Origin: Halobacteriales archaeon QS_4_70_19
Lineage (GTDB): Archaea; Halobacteriota; Halobacteria; Halobacteriales; Haloarculaceae
Reading direction: 5' to 3'
Length of the DNA stretch: 64,000 nt
Assembly (NCBI GenBank): GCA_003020985.1
Contig: PXRM01000022.1
Span: 1-64,000 of the forward strand
Made by a program: the position numbers and the translations under genes. Below the pieces are notes generated by a model that searched no databases, was not told the origin of the DNA, and was given only the letters and a program-made list of their open reading frames with translations. Position 1 is the stretch's first letter; every line of letters starts with the position of its first letter. Below, piece by piece: positions 27,590 to 37,430 of this stretch.

Positions 27590-29086
27590 CTACTCCCGGA
27601 GCACGTAGAACGCCCCCGCGGCCAGGGCGACGACGGCCGCGCCGCCGAGCCCGAGCGCGCGCAGGCCCTCGCGGGCGCCCGCGCCCGGCGTGGCTCCCGC
27701 GGCGGTCGACGCGTTCACGCCGAACGCGCCGAGCAGGCGCTCGTCCCGGGTCGGGGCGAACTCGAGGAGCGCGGCCGCGCAGTCGGCCACTCGCCGCTGG
27801 TCGAACGCCGCACTGCCGCTCAGCGCGACCGTCCGGTTGGCGTCGAACGAGGCGGCGGGGGGACCGCCGGGCTCGTCGCCCAGCGCGACCCGTTCGGCGT
27901 CGTACGGCTGCCACGGCACGTACACCTCCCAGACGACGCGGCCGGCGGGCGTGACCTCCAGCACGCGGTGCCCCCGGCGGTCGACCACGAGGGTGTTCCC
28001 GTTCGGCAGCCGGTCGGCGTCGCGGGGCTCGTCCAGCCCCCCGCCGACCAGCTCCCAGGTGAGCGTCCAGTCCTCGCCGCCCGGACTCCCGGCGGGTGCC
28101 GCGCCGGGCGTGTGGGCGTACTCGACGACGCGGTCGTTGCCCCCGTCCGCGACGAGGACGGAGATGCGGCCGTCGGAGCCGGCCGACGACTGGCCCGGTC
28201 CGTTCGTCGTCTCGCCGGCCCGGAGCAACTGCGGGTTCGAGGGCCGGTCCAGCGTCCGGAACGCCTCGTCGCGCCCCAGCCGGCGGGCGATCTCGCCGGT
28301 CGAGCGGTTCACCAGGAGCACCTGGTCGAGGTCGCGGGCCGAGGCGAGGTACTCGCCGCGCGCGACGCGGTCGACGTCGTTGATGCGGACCCGCTCGTCC
28401 TCGCTGTCGGGCGAGCGCCGGAGGCCCCCGTCGCCGGCGACCGTCCAGTTCCAGACGACTGCCTCCGCGCGGGGGTCGTAGACGAGCAGCCGTTCGCGCC
28501 CGGGCGTGGCGTCGGCGACGAGCAGGTTCCCGTTCGGGAGCCGGTCGACGTCGGTCGCGACGGTCACGTTGGGCGTGCGCGCGAACCGCTCGACGCTCGT
28601 CCGCTCGCCGGTCGCGGGGTCGACCCGCTCGGCGATGGCGACGCCCGGCTCCGTCGTCGCCAGCAGCAGGTCGCCCGTCGGCAGCGGGTCGACGTCGTAC
28701 GCCCAGAACCGGCCGCGGGCGGTGGCGTTGTACGCGTACTCGAACCCGCCGTCGGGGGCGAAGCCGACCGCGAGCGCGGGCTGTTTGACGTAGCGACCGT
28801 CGTCGAAGGCGATCCCCTGGACGGTGACGACGGTGGTCCCGTTCGGCGTCCGCTCCATCCGCCCGACGCAGGGGTTCGACGCGCCCGTCGCGTTCGGCTG
28901 CAGCGTCGCCGGCGCGGGCCCGTCCGCACCCGAAACGGTCCCCCAGGCGACCGGGAGGGCCAGCGTCCCCGCGAGGACGGCCAGCGCGAGGAGCGAGACG
29001 GCGACGGGCCGGGGTTGCACGCCCCCCTCTGGTCGGCGCTCCGGCTTGAGCCTTCGGCTCCCGCAGCACCCGCCGTCGGTCGGCAT
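27590..29086 (-). CDS. Arylsulfotransferase-like (ASST) beta-propeller membrane protein
   Basis: Repeated 'DVDRLPNGNLLVAD', 'DADRLPNGNTLVVDRRGHRVLEVTPAGRVVWEV'; signal and C-terminal TM. Confidence 0.85.
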   Translation of the reverse strand: MPTDGGCCGSRRLKPERRPEGGVQPRPVAVSLLALAVLAGTLALPVAWGTVSGADGPAPATLQPNATGASNPCVGRMERTPNGTTVVTVQGIAFDDGRYVKQPALAVGFAPDGGFEYAYNATARGRFWAYDVDPLPTGDLLLATTEPGVAIAERVDPATGERTSVERFARTPNVTVATDVDRLPNGNLLVADATPGRERLLVYDPRAEAVVWNWTVAGDGGLRRSPDSEDERVRINDVDRVARGEYLASARDLDQVLLVNRSTGEIARRLGRDEAFRTLDRPSNPQLLRAGETTNGPGQSSAGSDGRISVLVADGGNDRVVEYAHTPGAAPAGSPGGEDWTLTWELVGGGLDEPRDADRLPNGNTLVVDRRGHRVLEVTPAGRVVWEVYVPWQPYDAERVALGDEPGGPPAASFDANRTVALSGSAAFDQRRVADCAAALLEFAPTRDERLLGAFGVNASTAAGATPGAGAREGLRALGLGGAAVVALAAGAFYVLRE

Positions 29087-29201
29087 GTGGGGTCTCGGCC
29101 GGTCGGGAAGAGGAACGCGTCTCGCGGGTAATTAGAGCTATTATCTACGAACATCCGACGCTCGTTGATAATTCCCTTACCTCACCGACTATATCGAGTA
29201 T

Positions 29202-30206
29202 TCACTCCGAACTGCCGAAGTTACCGAGTCCCGCCTGCCGGCGGCGCTCACCGGCATCGGGGTCCCAGGGGGCGGCGTCGGCGCGGGCGGCCGCCGGGTC
29301 GACCTCGGGAGCGGTTCCGGGCTCGTACCCGCCACACGCGGGGCCGCACTCGCTGCCCGGGTCCACGATGCGGCCCTTCCAGGGGCAGTCCGGGACCGGT
29401 CCCGTCCCGGCGCACTCGCCGACGCTGACGCGGGCGCAGTCCGGCCACGCCGCGGCGTCGGGCCGCCAGCCCTTGCCGAAGGCGCGCTCCGCGAGGCGAC
29501 GCCGAGCGACGCGCTTCTCGGCGGCGGGCACCACCCGGATGTCGGTCCGTCCGGGGCGGCGGTCGAGCGGCTCGACGCCGGGGCCGTCGCTGTCGAGCGG
29601 CGTCGGCTCGCGGACCACCTCGCGCTCGCCCGTCTCCGGGTCGAACCGCCAGACACCGACCGCGTCGGGGATGCGGTTCAGGTGCGCGCCGGTGACGTGC
29701 GAGGCCGTCGCAAGCACCACCTCGTCCAGCAGGGCGAGCGACACGTCCGTCCGGAGCTGGCGTCTCAGGTCGCCCGGACGCCCGAGGTCGGGCTTGTTCT
29801 CGATGCCGCGGAGCCGGCCGACCCAGTGGGCCGGGTAGCGGCCCGTGGCCCGCACCAGGTCGCAGCCGTCCCGGCGCTCGCGGTCGAGGTAGCCCGCGTC
29901 GACGGCCGCGTCGACGATGCCCTCGACACGGTCGGGGTGGACGTCGAGCGCCCGCCGGGGGTCACGGGCGGTCCCGGGGCCGATGTCGGTCTCGAGGACC
30001 GGCACCGGGATGGACCCGGGACAGAGCGAGACGCGGTCGTCGAACTGCGGCCCCGGCACCACCTCGACGACGTCCATCACGCGCGAGCCGTGACAGGCGG
30101 CGCCGAGCTGGCGCGCGAGGAGCCCGTCGGTCCCGGGGGCGGAGGCGGAGCCGTCCCCGGACTCCAGGTGGGCACAGAGGGCCAGTTCGAAGGCGTACTC
30201 GCGCAC
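29202..30206 (-). CDS. Conserved haloarchaeal protein with Cys-rich C-terminus
   Basis: GTG start; C-terminal 'CARVSVGECAGTGPVPDCPWKGRIVDPGSECGPACGGYEPG'. Confidence 0.8.
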   Translation of the reverse strand: MREYAFELALCAHLESGDGSASAPGTDGLLARQLGAACHGSRVMDVVEVVPGPQFDDRVSLCPGSIPVPVLETDIGPGTARDPRRALDVHPDRVEGIVDAAVDAGYLDRERRDGCDLVRATGRYPAHWVGRLRGIENKPDLGRPGDLRRQLRTDVSLALLDEVVLATASHVTGAHLNRIPDAVGVWRFDPETGEREVVREPTPLDSDGPGVEPLDRRPGRTDIRVVPAAEKRVARRRLAERAFGKGWRPDAAAWPDCARVSVGECAGTGPVPDCPWKGRIVDPGSECGPACGGYEPGTAPEVDPAAARADAAPWDPDAGERRRQAGLGNFGSSE

Positions 30207-30289
30207 ACGTGAGACTGGGTCGCCACGAGCATAAGCGGCAGGTCGGGCGGCGGGGTAGTGTTCGGATGAGGGAGTGAGTGTGGACGCCA

Positions 30290-30490
30290 CCGCTCCGGAA
30301 ACTGGCGGTGTCGAACGCCCCCGCGCGCTCGCCCGTCCGGGCCTCGCTGCGCGCTTTGCGGGGCGTGCGGCGCCCTCCGGGCGCCGTGCCGGGCGTGTCG
30401 CTCCAGTGCTTACATCGTTCGGGACGGGGCGAGCACACGGGCCCTTTCAGTCCCACCCCGTGGCTGATTCACCCGGCCATCGCGGGGGCT
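30290..30490. repeat. GC-rich palindromic intergenic element
   Basis: Hairpin cggcgccc-tcc-gggcgccg near 30370-30388 plus acgggg..gggccctttcagtccca..ccccgt; no gene-like coding content. Confidence 0.45.
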
Positions 30491-30532
30491 TACCTGAACA
30501 CCGGCGGCGTGGCCGGAGGCGGCCGGGCGGGG

Positions 30533-31900
30533 CTAGGCGTACGCCTCGAACTCCCGCCCGTAGACGGCGAAGTAGCCGACGCCGACCAGCCCGACGGCCG
30601 TCGCGAGGCCGAAGGCGAGGCCGGGGCCGGCGCTCACCGTCCAGCCGCCGACCGCGGCCGGGAGGGCGAGGCTCCAGTCGCTCCCGTAGAGCCAGCCGCC
30701 CAGCGCCGCGCTCGGGATGACGACCGTGTTCCGCAGCAGGTAGTAGGTCCCCGTCACCCGGCCGCCGGCGTCCTGCTCGGCGGGGCCGACGATCATCGCC
30801 TTGTGGGCCGGGAGCCCGGCGAACCGGAGCCCGGAGAACGCGAACAGCGCGACCAGGACCCACTGATCCGCCGGCGCGTTGACGAGCAGCACCGGGAACG
30901 CCGCGTAGACGAGAAAGCCCAGCCCGACGACCGGTTTCAGGCCCGTCCGCTCCGCGAGTTTCGAGACCGGCGCCTGCGTCAGGACGGCGACGACCATCTC
31001 GACGCCGAGGAGGACGCCGAAGAACGCGTCCGGGCGCAGCGCCACGCCGAACCCCCGGAACCCGACCTCGAGGACGCTCGTGACGACGATGACGAAGAAG
31101 ACGTACACCATGCCGTTGGCGAAGCGGACCAGCGTGTCCGCGACCAGCAGCGGGCGCAGCGTCGCGGGCATCTCCCGGAGGTCCCGACGGACTCCGGCCA
31201 GCCCCGCGAACGAGTCGCCGACGGTGTCCTCGCTGGCGTCGTACAGGTGGTGCTGGGCGACGGTCGCGACGACGCCGAACGCGATGGCCAGCAGCAGGAC
31301 GCGCTGGAACCCGTCGACGAAGGTGGCCGTGACGGCGAGCAGGCCCGCCGCGAACAGGGGGCCGAGCAGGAAACCGACGCGGCGGAAGATCTCCGTCGAG
31401 GCGAACCCCATCGCCAGCCGGTCGGGCGGGACGCTCTGCTTGACGATGGCGAAGGTCGCCCCGAGGCCGAGCGATTTCCACGCCTGCGCCAGGAACAGGC
31501 CGAGGAAGATCCAGGCCCACGCCGGGACGACGCGGCCGGCGACCCCGGCGGCGCCCAGTTCGGGCGCGAGCCACCAGAGCCCGAAGCCGACCGTCGTCAG
31601 TACGGCAAAACCCGTGAGCGCGATGCGCGACCCGACCCGGTCCGAGAGCGCACCGCCCGGGTACGGGTACACTGCGCCGACGAGGTTGCCGACGCTCCCG
31701 TAGAGGCCGATGACGCCGGCGCCGGCGCCCAGCACCCGCATGTACTCCGGGACGTAGCGGCTGGTCATCTGGAAGCTCAGGCTGAACGCCAGCATCGCCA
31801 GCGAGAGCACGAGGACCTCCCGTTCGAGGGCGAAGAACTGGCGGAACGAGGCGAACAGGTCGAACGACTCCGGATCCCGGCCGGTCGCCACCCTGGTCAC
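30533..31900 (-). CDS. MFS transporter
   Basis: 12-TM pattern, 'GGALSDRVGSRIALTG', 'PVSKLAERTGLKPVVG'. Confidence 0.9.
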   Translation of the reverse strand: MTRVATGRDPESFDLFASFRQFFALEREVLVLSLAMLAFSLSFQMTSRYVPEYMRVLGAGAGVIGLYGSVGNLVGAVYPYPGGALSDRVGSRIALTGFAVLTTVGFGLWWLAPELGAAGVAGRVVPAWAWIFLGLFLAQAWKSLGLGATFAIVKQSVPPDRLAMGFASTEIFRRVGFLLGPLFAAGLLAVTATFVDGFQRVLLLAIAFGVVATVAQHHLYDASEDTVGDSFAGLAGVRRDLREMPATLRPLLVADTLVRFANGMVYVFFVIVVTSVLEVGFRGFGVALRPDAFFGVLLGVEMVVAVLTQAPVSKLAERTGLKPVVGLGFLVYAAFPVLLVNAPADQWVLVALFAFSGLRFAGLPAHKAMIVGPAEQDAGGRVTGTYYLLRNTVVIPSAALGGWLYGSDWSLALPAAVGGWTVSAGPGLAFGLATAVGLVGVGYFAVYGREFEAYA

Positions 31901-32129
31901 CCCGGCGGGAGGACGGTGGCCCCGGACGCGCCCGCCGCCGGTGTCGACGGGGGCCGTCGAGTGGATGGTGTCCTCATCGCTTGGAGACGCCTCCGTCCGC
32001 CCCGGGAAACAAGCTTTCCCTGCCCTTCCCGGGGCGGCCGGAGGAGCGGAAGCCGAGGGGGCAGCGACGAGCGGGCGCGACCGGACACGCAACCACAGCC
32101 CTTTGGCCCGACCCGTCGAACGCCCGCGC

Positions 32130-33065
32130 ATGGAGCGTCTCAACGTGATGGCCGTCGAACTCGTCGACGAGGCCATCGACTTCCGCGACGAACTCGCCAT
32201 CGACACCCACGAACTCGACAACGGGGCGACGGTGCTCGACTTCGGCGTGGAGACGTACGGCGGCATCGAGGCCGGCCTGCTGCTCGCCGAGATCGCCACG
32301 GGCGGGCTGGCGACGGTGCAGGCCGACGCCTCCGGCACGGTGAACGACGCGACGATACCCCACGTCGAGCTGACCTGCGACCACCCGGCGCTGGCGCTGC
32401 TCTGCTCGCAGAAGGCCGGCTGGGACGAGTTCCCCGGGGACTACGAGGGGCTCGGGAGCGGCCCCGCCCGCGCGCTGGTGGCCGAGGAGGAGGAGTTCCG
32501 GCAGACGGGCTTCCAGGACGAGGCCGACTTCGCGACGTTGCTCGTCGAGTCCGACACGCTCCCCGACGAGGCCGTCGCCGAGTCGGTCGCGGACCTGACG
32601 GGCGTCGACCCGGGCAGCGTCTTCCTCCCCACCTACCGGACGGGCTCGATCGCGGGGAGCGTCACCACGGCCGCCCGCGCGGGCGAACTCGCCGTCTACC
32701 GGCTCTCGGAACTGGGCTACGACCCGCTGGACGTGCTGACGGTCACGGCCCGGGCCCCGGTCGCGCCGGTGGCGGGCGACGAGGCGACCGCGATGGCCCG
32801 GACGAACGACGCGCTGGCGTACGGGGCGCGCGTCCACCTCACCGTCGACCGGGAGTTCGACCGGTTCGACGAGGTCCCGTCGACCGCGAGCGAGGAGTAC
32901 GGCACCCCGTTCGAGGAGTTCTTCGACGGGGTCGACTGGAACCTGGAGGCGGTCCCGCGAGAGGTGTTCGCCCCGGCGCAGGTCACCGTCGACGTGCTGG
33001 GCGGGCCGACCCACGCCGTCGGTGCGACGGACGAGGGGCTGCTGGCCGAGAGCTTCGGGCTCTGA
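32130..33065 (+). CDS. mch: Methenyltetrahydromethanopterin cyclohydrolase
   Basis: 'MERLNVMAVELVDEAIDFRDEL', 'GGIEAGLLLAEIATGGLATVQ', 'CSQKAGWDEFPGDYEGLGSGPARAL'. Confidence 0.93.
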   Translation: MERLNVMAVELVDEAIDFRDELAIDTHELDNGATVLDFGVETYGGIEAGLLLAEIATGGLATVQADASGTVNDATIPHVELTCDHPALALLCSQKAGWDEFPGDYEGLGSGPARALVAEEEEFRQTGFQDEADFATLLVESDTLPDEAVAESVADLTGVDPGSVFLPTYRTGSIAGSVTTAARAGELAVYRLSELGYDPLDVLTVTARAPVAPVAGDEATAMARTNDALAYGARVHLTVDREFDRFDEVPSTASEEYGTPFEEFFDGVDWNLEAVPREVFAPAQVTVDVLGGPTHAVGATDEGLLAESFGL

Positions 33066-33069
33066 GCGG

Positions 33070-33606
33070 ATGCGGTTCAAGATCGTCCCCCCCCTCCACG
33101 ACGCGGCCCGGACGGACCCGGCGGCCGCGCTGGACCTGCTCTCGCGGGCGCGCGACGCCGTCCCGCTGGTCCCGAAGTCGGAGGACGACTGCTGCATGCG
33201 GGTCGTGAACGCCGGCGTCGTCGGCGCGCGCGACGCGGCCAGCGAGTGGCTCACCTTCGCGCGGGCACTGGGGCTGGTCGCCGAGTCGGACCGCGGCTAC
33301 CACCGCGTCCGGGACGCCCCGGACCCCACGGCCGAGGCGGGGCGGGCGGCGCTCGCGACCCGGTTCCGGGAGCGCGTCTTCGGTGCCGAGGAGCTGCTGG
33401 CGGCACTCGACGCGGCCGACGGAGGCCTCACGGCCGACGCCGCGTTCGACTGCTTCCGCGACCGCATCCCGAACTGGGAGCGGCGGCGCCACGCCGACCC
33501 GGCGGAGGTGTGGCGGGCGCGGGTACGGAACCTGCTGGACTGGGCGGTCGTCCTCGGGCTCGCGGCCCGGGACGGCGAGCGCTACCGCTCCCGGGACGGT
33601 CACTGA
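33070..33606 (+). CDS. Conserved haloarchaeal protein
   Basis: ORF begins just after mch stop; GC3-rich; coherent protein. Confidence 0.8.
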   Translation: MRFKIVPPLHDAARTDPAAALDLLSRARDAVPLVPKSEDDCCMRVVNAGVVGARDAASEWLTFARALGLVAESDRGYHRVRDAPDPTAEAGRAALATRFRERVFGAEELLAALDAADGGLTADAAFDCFRDRIPNWERRRHADPAEVWRARVRNLLDWAVVLGLAARDGERYRSRDGH

Positions 33607-33852
33607 CCCGCGGCCGGCGGCCCGTCACCCCTCGCCCGTGAGAACGCTGTCGGGACCGACCCCTCTCGGCGCGGCGGCGGCGCGTGCCCGCGAAGCTGTG
33701 GACGCGGAGTACACACGGCCCACCCCCGCACGCGTTGCAGCCGGCCACCCCCGGCTACTACTACCGGAAGCGACAGCGTTCCGTCGGAGGACCGGTTTTT
33801 TCGATGAACGATCAGTCGATCATTCTGCCCGGCGCGACGGCGCGACCCGGGT

Positions 33853-34740
33853 TCACGGTCGCGCATCCGGGGGCGGCAGGTCCACGTCGGGACCGAGGAA
33901 CCGGTGTGCGGCGCCGCGGAACAGGGCGTCGAACGCGGACTGCGAGAGGTCCCGGTCGAGCAACCCCTCGTACTCGCGGGCGTAGTCGTGGGGCATGTTC
34001 GGGAAGTCGGAGCCGTACAGCACCTGGCCGGCGAGGTCCTCGAAGACGGCGTCCGGGATCGACGCGGGGTCGAAGTCGACGTAGTCGTCGACGACGGTCG
34101 CCATCGCAAAGCAGGTGTCGAGGAAGACCTGCTCGTGGTCGCGGGCGAGGTCGACGAACGCCTCGTGCTCGAAGGTGCCCATGTGAGCCGCGCAGGCGCG
34201 CACGTCCGGGTAGCTCTCGACGAACGGCGCGAATCGGTCGATGCCGACGTGCGGCGAGTCCTCGAACATCGGCGCGGTACCGGCGTGGAACAGGACCGGG
34301 CGGCCCCGCTCGGCACACAGCTCGTACGCCGGCGCCAGTCGCTCGTCGTCGGGCGCCACCTCCTGGACCGGGCACTGGAACTTCAGTCCGCGCGCGCCCG
34401 CGCCGAACGCCTCGCGCACGACCGCCCGGACGTCGTCCTCCGGGTGGACCGTCGCGAACGGGATGCACATCCCCGAGTCGGCCGCCGCCTCGACCTGCCA
34501 GGCGTTCAGGTCGCGGGCGATGCCGGGGCGGTGGGCGTACGGGAGCGCGACGTAGCGGTCGACGCCGTGACGACGGAGTTCGGCCTCGATGGTGTCGACA
34601 TCGGCGCCGTGGGGGAACTCCCATCCGGCGACGTCGTTGAGCGAGTCCCGGATGGCGGCCATCAGCCGCTCGGGCATCAGGTGGACGTGGGCATCGACGG
34701 CGGGCGTGAACGGCTCCCCCGGCCCTGAACGGTCGGTCAT
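33853..34740 (-). CDS. TIM-barrel amidohydrolase
   Basis: 'VDAHVHLMPERL', 'GARGLKFQCPVQEV', 'VLFHAGTAP', 'VLYGSDFPNMP'. Confidence 0.9.
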   Translation of the reverse strand: MTDRSGPGEPFTPAVDAHVHLMPERLMAAIRDSLNDVAGWEFPHGADVDTIEAELRRHGVDRYVALPYAHRPGIARDLNAWQVEAAADSGMCIPFATVHPEDDVRAVVREAFGAGARGLKFQCPVQEVAPDDERLAPAYELCAERGRPVLFHAGTAPMFEDSPHVGIDRFAPFVESYPDVRACAAHMGTFEHEAFVDLARDHEQVFLDTCFAMATVVDDYVDFDPASIPDAVFEDLAGQVLYGSDFPNMPHDYAREYEGLLDRDLSQSAFDALFRGAAHRFLGPDVDLPPPDARP

Positions 34741-34883
34741 GCGCCACCCTTCGCGGGTCGGCATCCAAAGCTTTCCGACGACCGGGGGACGACTGCCGAC
34801 CAGCGTGCCGATCCGCCCGGCACGCCGACCGGTACGATACACGGCCCCGAACTTTCTTGCAGAACCCGTCCGCACCGTCGCCC

Positions 34884-35309
34884 ATGAGCGACGACTGCAT
34901 CTTCTGTGCCATCGTGGCGGGTGATATCCCCTCCCGGACCGTCTACGAGGACGACGACGTGCTCGCCTTCCTCGACGCCAATCCGCTGTCGCCGGGGCAC
35001 ACGCTCGTCATCCCGAAAGCCCACCACGAGCGGCTGAACGACCTGGACGGCGATCTCGCCGGGCGGGTCCTCGCGACCCTGCACGACCTCGTCCCGGCGG
35101 TGGAGGGCGCCGTCGACGCGCCCGCCAGCACCGTCGCGTTCAACAACGGCCCGGAGGCCGGCCAGGAGGTACCCCACGTCCACGGCCACATCGTCCCGCG
35201 GTTCGCGGACGACGACGGCGGCCCCATCCACGCCGCCATGGGCACGCGCCCGGACCTGAACGACGAGGAACTCGACGACGTCGCCGCCAGTATCCGGGAC
35301 GGACGGTAG
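34884..35309 (+). CDS. HIT-family hydrolase
   Basis: 'CIFCAIVAGDIPS', histidine triad 'HVHGHIVPR'. Confidence 0.95.
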   Translation: MSDDCIFCAIVAGDIPSRTVYEDDDVLAFLDANPLSPGHTLVIPKAHHERLNDLDGDLAGRVLATLHDLVPAVEGAVDAPASTVAFNNGPEAGQEVPHVHGHIVPRFADDDGGPIHAAMGTRPDLNDEELDDVAASIRDGR

Positions 35310-35416
35310 CGAGTAATGGATTTGTTCGACATATACGGCGCCGATAGTAAACGTTCAGTACGAACAGGCGCGATAATCTCGTATTTTCCCCACTAGCAGT
35401 CGAACGCGCCGTCCCG

Positions 35417-35662
35417 TCAGGTGTGGCTGACGAGTCGGAGCCTGTCGCCGGGCGTGACGGTGGCCCGGGCCGAGAGCGACTCGGACCCCACCGCCGACTC
35501 GCGGATGGCGGTCGTGTCCGACGAGAGGCGCTCGGGGCCGAACTCGGCGGCCAGTGACTCGACGACCTCCGCGACGGTCGTCTCATCGTCAACTGAGACG
35601 TACGCCCCGCTCGTCCCCACGCGCTCGGTGAGCCGCTCGGAGAACTCCACCTGGACAGTCAC
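35417..35662 (-). CDS. MoaD/ThiS/SAMP-like beta-grasp protein lacking C-terminal GG
   Basis: 'VTVQVEFSERLTERVG...VSVDDETTVAEVVESLAAEFG...VTPGDRLRLVSHT'. Confidence 0.6.
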   Translation of the reverse strand: MTVQVEFSERLTERVGTSGAYVSVDDETTVAEVVESLAAEFGPERLSSDTTAIRESAVGSESLSARATVTPGDRLRLVSHT

Positions 35663-35826
35663 GTCAGGACGACAGGACCGCGTCGGTAAAAAGTTTACTC
35701 GAAGTCGAGTATCAATATCAGCCCGCGTGCCGCCCTCCCCGTGCTGGGGGAGCAGTCGCGGCCGCGGCGCGATTCGCTCCCGTCTCGTTCGACAGATTTT
35801 ATCAGATATCGAGCGCAACGAAGAGC

Positions 35827-36618
35827 ATGGTCGACAGCGAGAACACCGGAGCGGACGGGATCGAGAAGGGGGCGACCACGCTGGCGCTGGCGGGCGCCGT
35901 CGGCGGGGCGGGGACGACCCGGCTGACCGTCGAGTGCGCCGCTGCGCTGGCCCACGAGGCCCGGGACGTGGCAGTGCTGGACGCCTCGTACGCCACGCAG
36001 GGGCTGGCCGACCACTACCACGGGCGCATCGACCCGGACGCGACGGCCTGTGTGGCCGAGGAGCGACCGCTGGACGAGGGGCTGGTGACCCTGTCGGTGG
36101 ACGCACCGGGGCGGGTGGCCTGCCTGCCGGCACACGCGCCGTTCGAGCGGCTGGCGCGGGCGAAGACCCCCGAGGCGGCACAGCGGCTCGAGGGACTCGC
36201 CGCGACGGCCGCCGACCGCTTCGACGCCGTCCTCCTCGACACGCCACCGGTCGCGGCGAACCAGGCGGTCGCGGCCGTCACCGCCGCCGACCGGGTCGCA
36301 CTGGTCGCCCCGGACTCCCGGCGCGGCGCGGACGCGCTCCCCCGGGCGGCCGACCGCCTGCGCGACCTCGGCGTCGTCCCCGACTGCGAGGTGGCGAACG
36401 CCGGCGTCGGCGGAGGCGCGAGCGAGGGGACCGTCGAGCGGGCCGGGGTGACGGTCCCGGCGAGCGACGCCACGACGCCCGGCGACGCACCGGCGTACGG
36501 GGCGGGTGGGCCGTTCGCCGACGCGGTCGCGCGGCTCGTCGCCGAGACGCTCGGGATCACCGTGGAGCCGTCCGTCGACGGGGGGCTCGGCGACTACGTT
36601 CCCGGGCTCTCCGGCTGA
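35827..36618 (+). CDS. ParA/MinD-like ATPase homolog with degenerate P-loop
   Basis: 'LAGAVGGAGTTRLTVECAAALAHEARDVAVLDA', 'FDAVLLDTPP'. Confidence 0.85.
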   Translation: MVDSENTGADGIEKGATTLALAGAVGGAGTTRLTVECAAALAHEARDVAVLDASYATQGLADHYHGRIDPDATACVAEERPLDEGLVTLSVDAPGRVACLPAHAPFERLARAKTPEAAQRLEGLAATAADRFDAVLLDTPPVAANQAVAAVTAADRVALVAPDSRRGADALPRAADRLRDLGVVPDCEVANAGVGGGASEGTVERAGVTVPASDATTPGDAPAYGAGGPFADAVARLVAETLGITVEPSVDGGLGDYVPGLSG

Positions 36619-36741
36619 GGGACGCCCGACCGATAGCGGCCTGGGTCATCCCCAAAAGGAGGTCGGTCGCGGCCATCGCGGGCCCGGGGCGCGGGCGACG
36701 GCCGGCGATACGTCGGTTCGGCACTCGGCTCCTCCTCTCCT

Positions 36742-37350
36742 TCAGGCCGGAGGGACGTCCACGTCACCGTCGTCCTGGTCCTCCTCGGCCTCTGACTCGC
36801 TGCCCACGTCGGCGTCGGGCCCGTCGTTGTCGGTGACGGCCGTACTGTTCGACCCGACATCGGCATCGGGCTGGTCGTCGTCACCGACCGCGTCGTTGTT
36901 CGTCCCGACGTCGGCGTCGATGTCGTCGGAGTCGTTGTTGGCGCTGCTGTTGTGGGTGCCAGCGTCGACGTCGAAGTTGTCACAGTCGCTCTCGTGCTCG
37001 GAGTCGGACTGGACGTTCACGTCGAGGACGTCGTCGTCCTCCTGTGCCGACTCGTTGGCGGAACTCTCTCCGCCGATCGCGACGGCGATGGGGTCACCGT
37101 TGCCGCTGCACTGGGTCGCCGTCTCGTTCCCGCCGCCGTCGGGGGTCTCGTCACAGGCGTCGCCCTCGCCGTCGTCGTCGCTGTCGGCCTGGTCGGGGTT
37201 CGCGGTGTCGGGACAGTTGTCCTCGTCGTTCGGGACTCCGAGAACAGCGTATCCGTCGTAGTGTGTGTTTGAACGGTCTGTCAGGACCGTCGGTACGGCC
37301 GGGGTGAACCGCTCGGAGCGGGGGGCCACTGTGGCCTGAGAACCCGACAC
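36742..37350 (-). CDS. Very acidic thrombospondin type-3-like and DADVG-repeat protein, N-terminus uncertain
   Basis: 'NDEDNCPDTANPDQADSDDDGEGDACD' TSP3 motif; ~17-aa repeats. Confidence 0.65.
   Translation of the reverse strand: MSGSQATVAPRSERFTPAVPTVLTDRSNTHYDGYAVLGVPNDEDNCPDTANPDQADSDDDGEGDACDETPDGGGNETATQCSGNGDPIAVAIGGESSANESAQEDDDVLDVNVQSDSEHESDCDNFDVDAGTHNSSANNDSDDIDADVGTNNDAVGDDDQPDADVGSNSTAVTDNDGPDADVGSESEAEEDQDDGDVDVPPA
36745..37026 (-). repeat. ~17-aa degenerate protein repeats (DxDVG..), about five copies
   Basis: LDVNVQSDSEHESDCDN / FDVDAGTHNSSANNDSDDI / DADVGTNNDAVGDDDQP / DADVGSNSTAVTDNDGP / DADVGSESEAEEDQDDG. Confidence 0.8.
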
Positions 37351-37430
37351 ACGGCAGTTCGCGCCGGCGTTTGGACACGTCTGTCAGAACCTTTTGAGTG
37401 GAACGGGGTGTTACCACGGACAGACCAACC

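Noticed and set aside
29962-30456. 164-aa minus ORF containing 'MGLKGPVCSPRPERCKHWSD'
   Set aside because: Spurious translation of the GC-rich intergenic palindromic element; overlaps the start of the 29202-30206 gene.
30278-33208. 976-aa plus-strand ORF across the MFS gene and mch
   Set aside because: Spans two well-supported genes in another frame; amino-acid composition (Arg/Gly/Asp-rich) typical of antisense readings.
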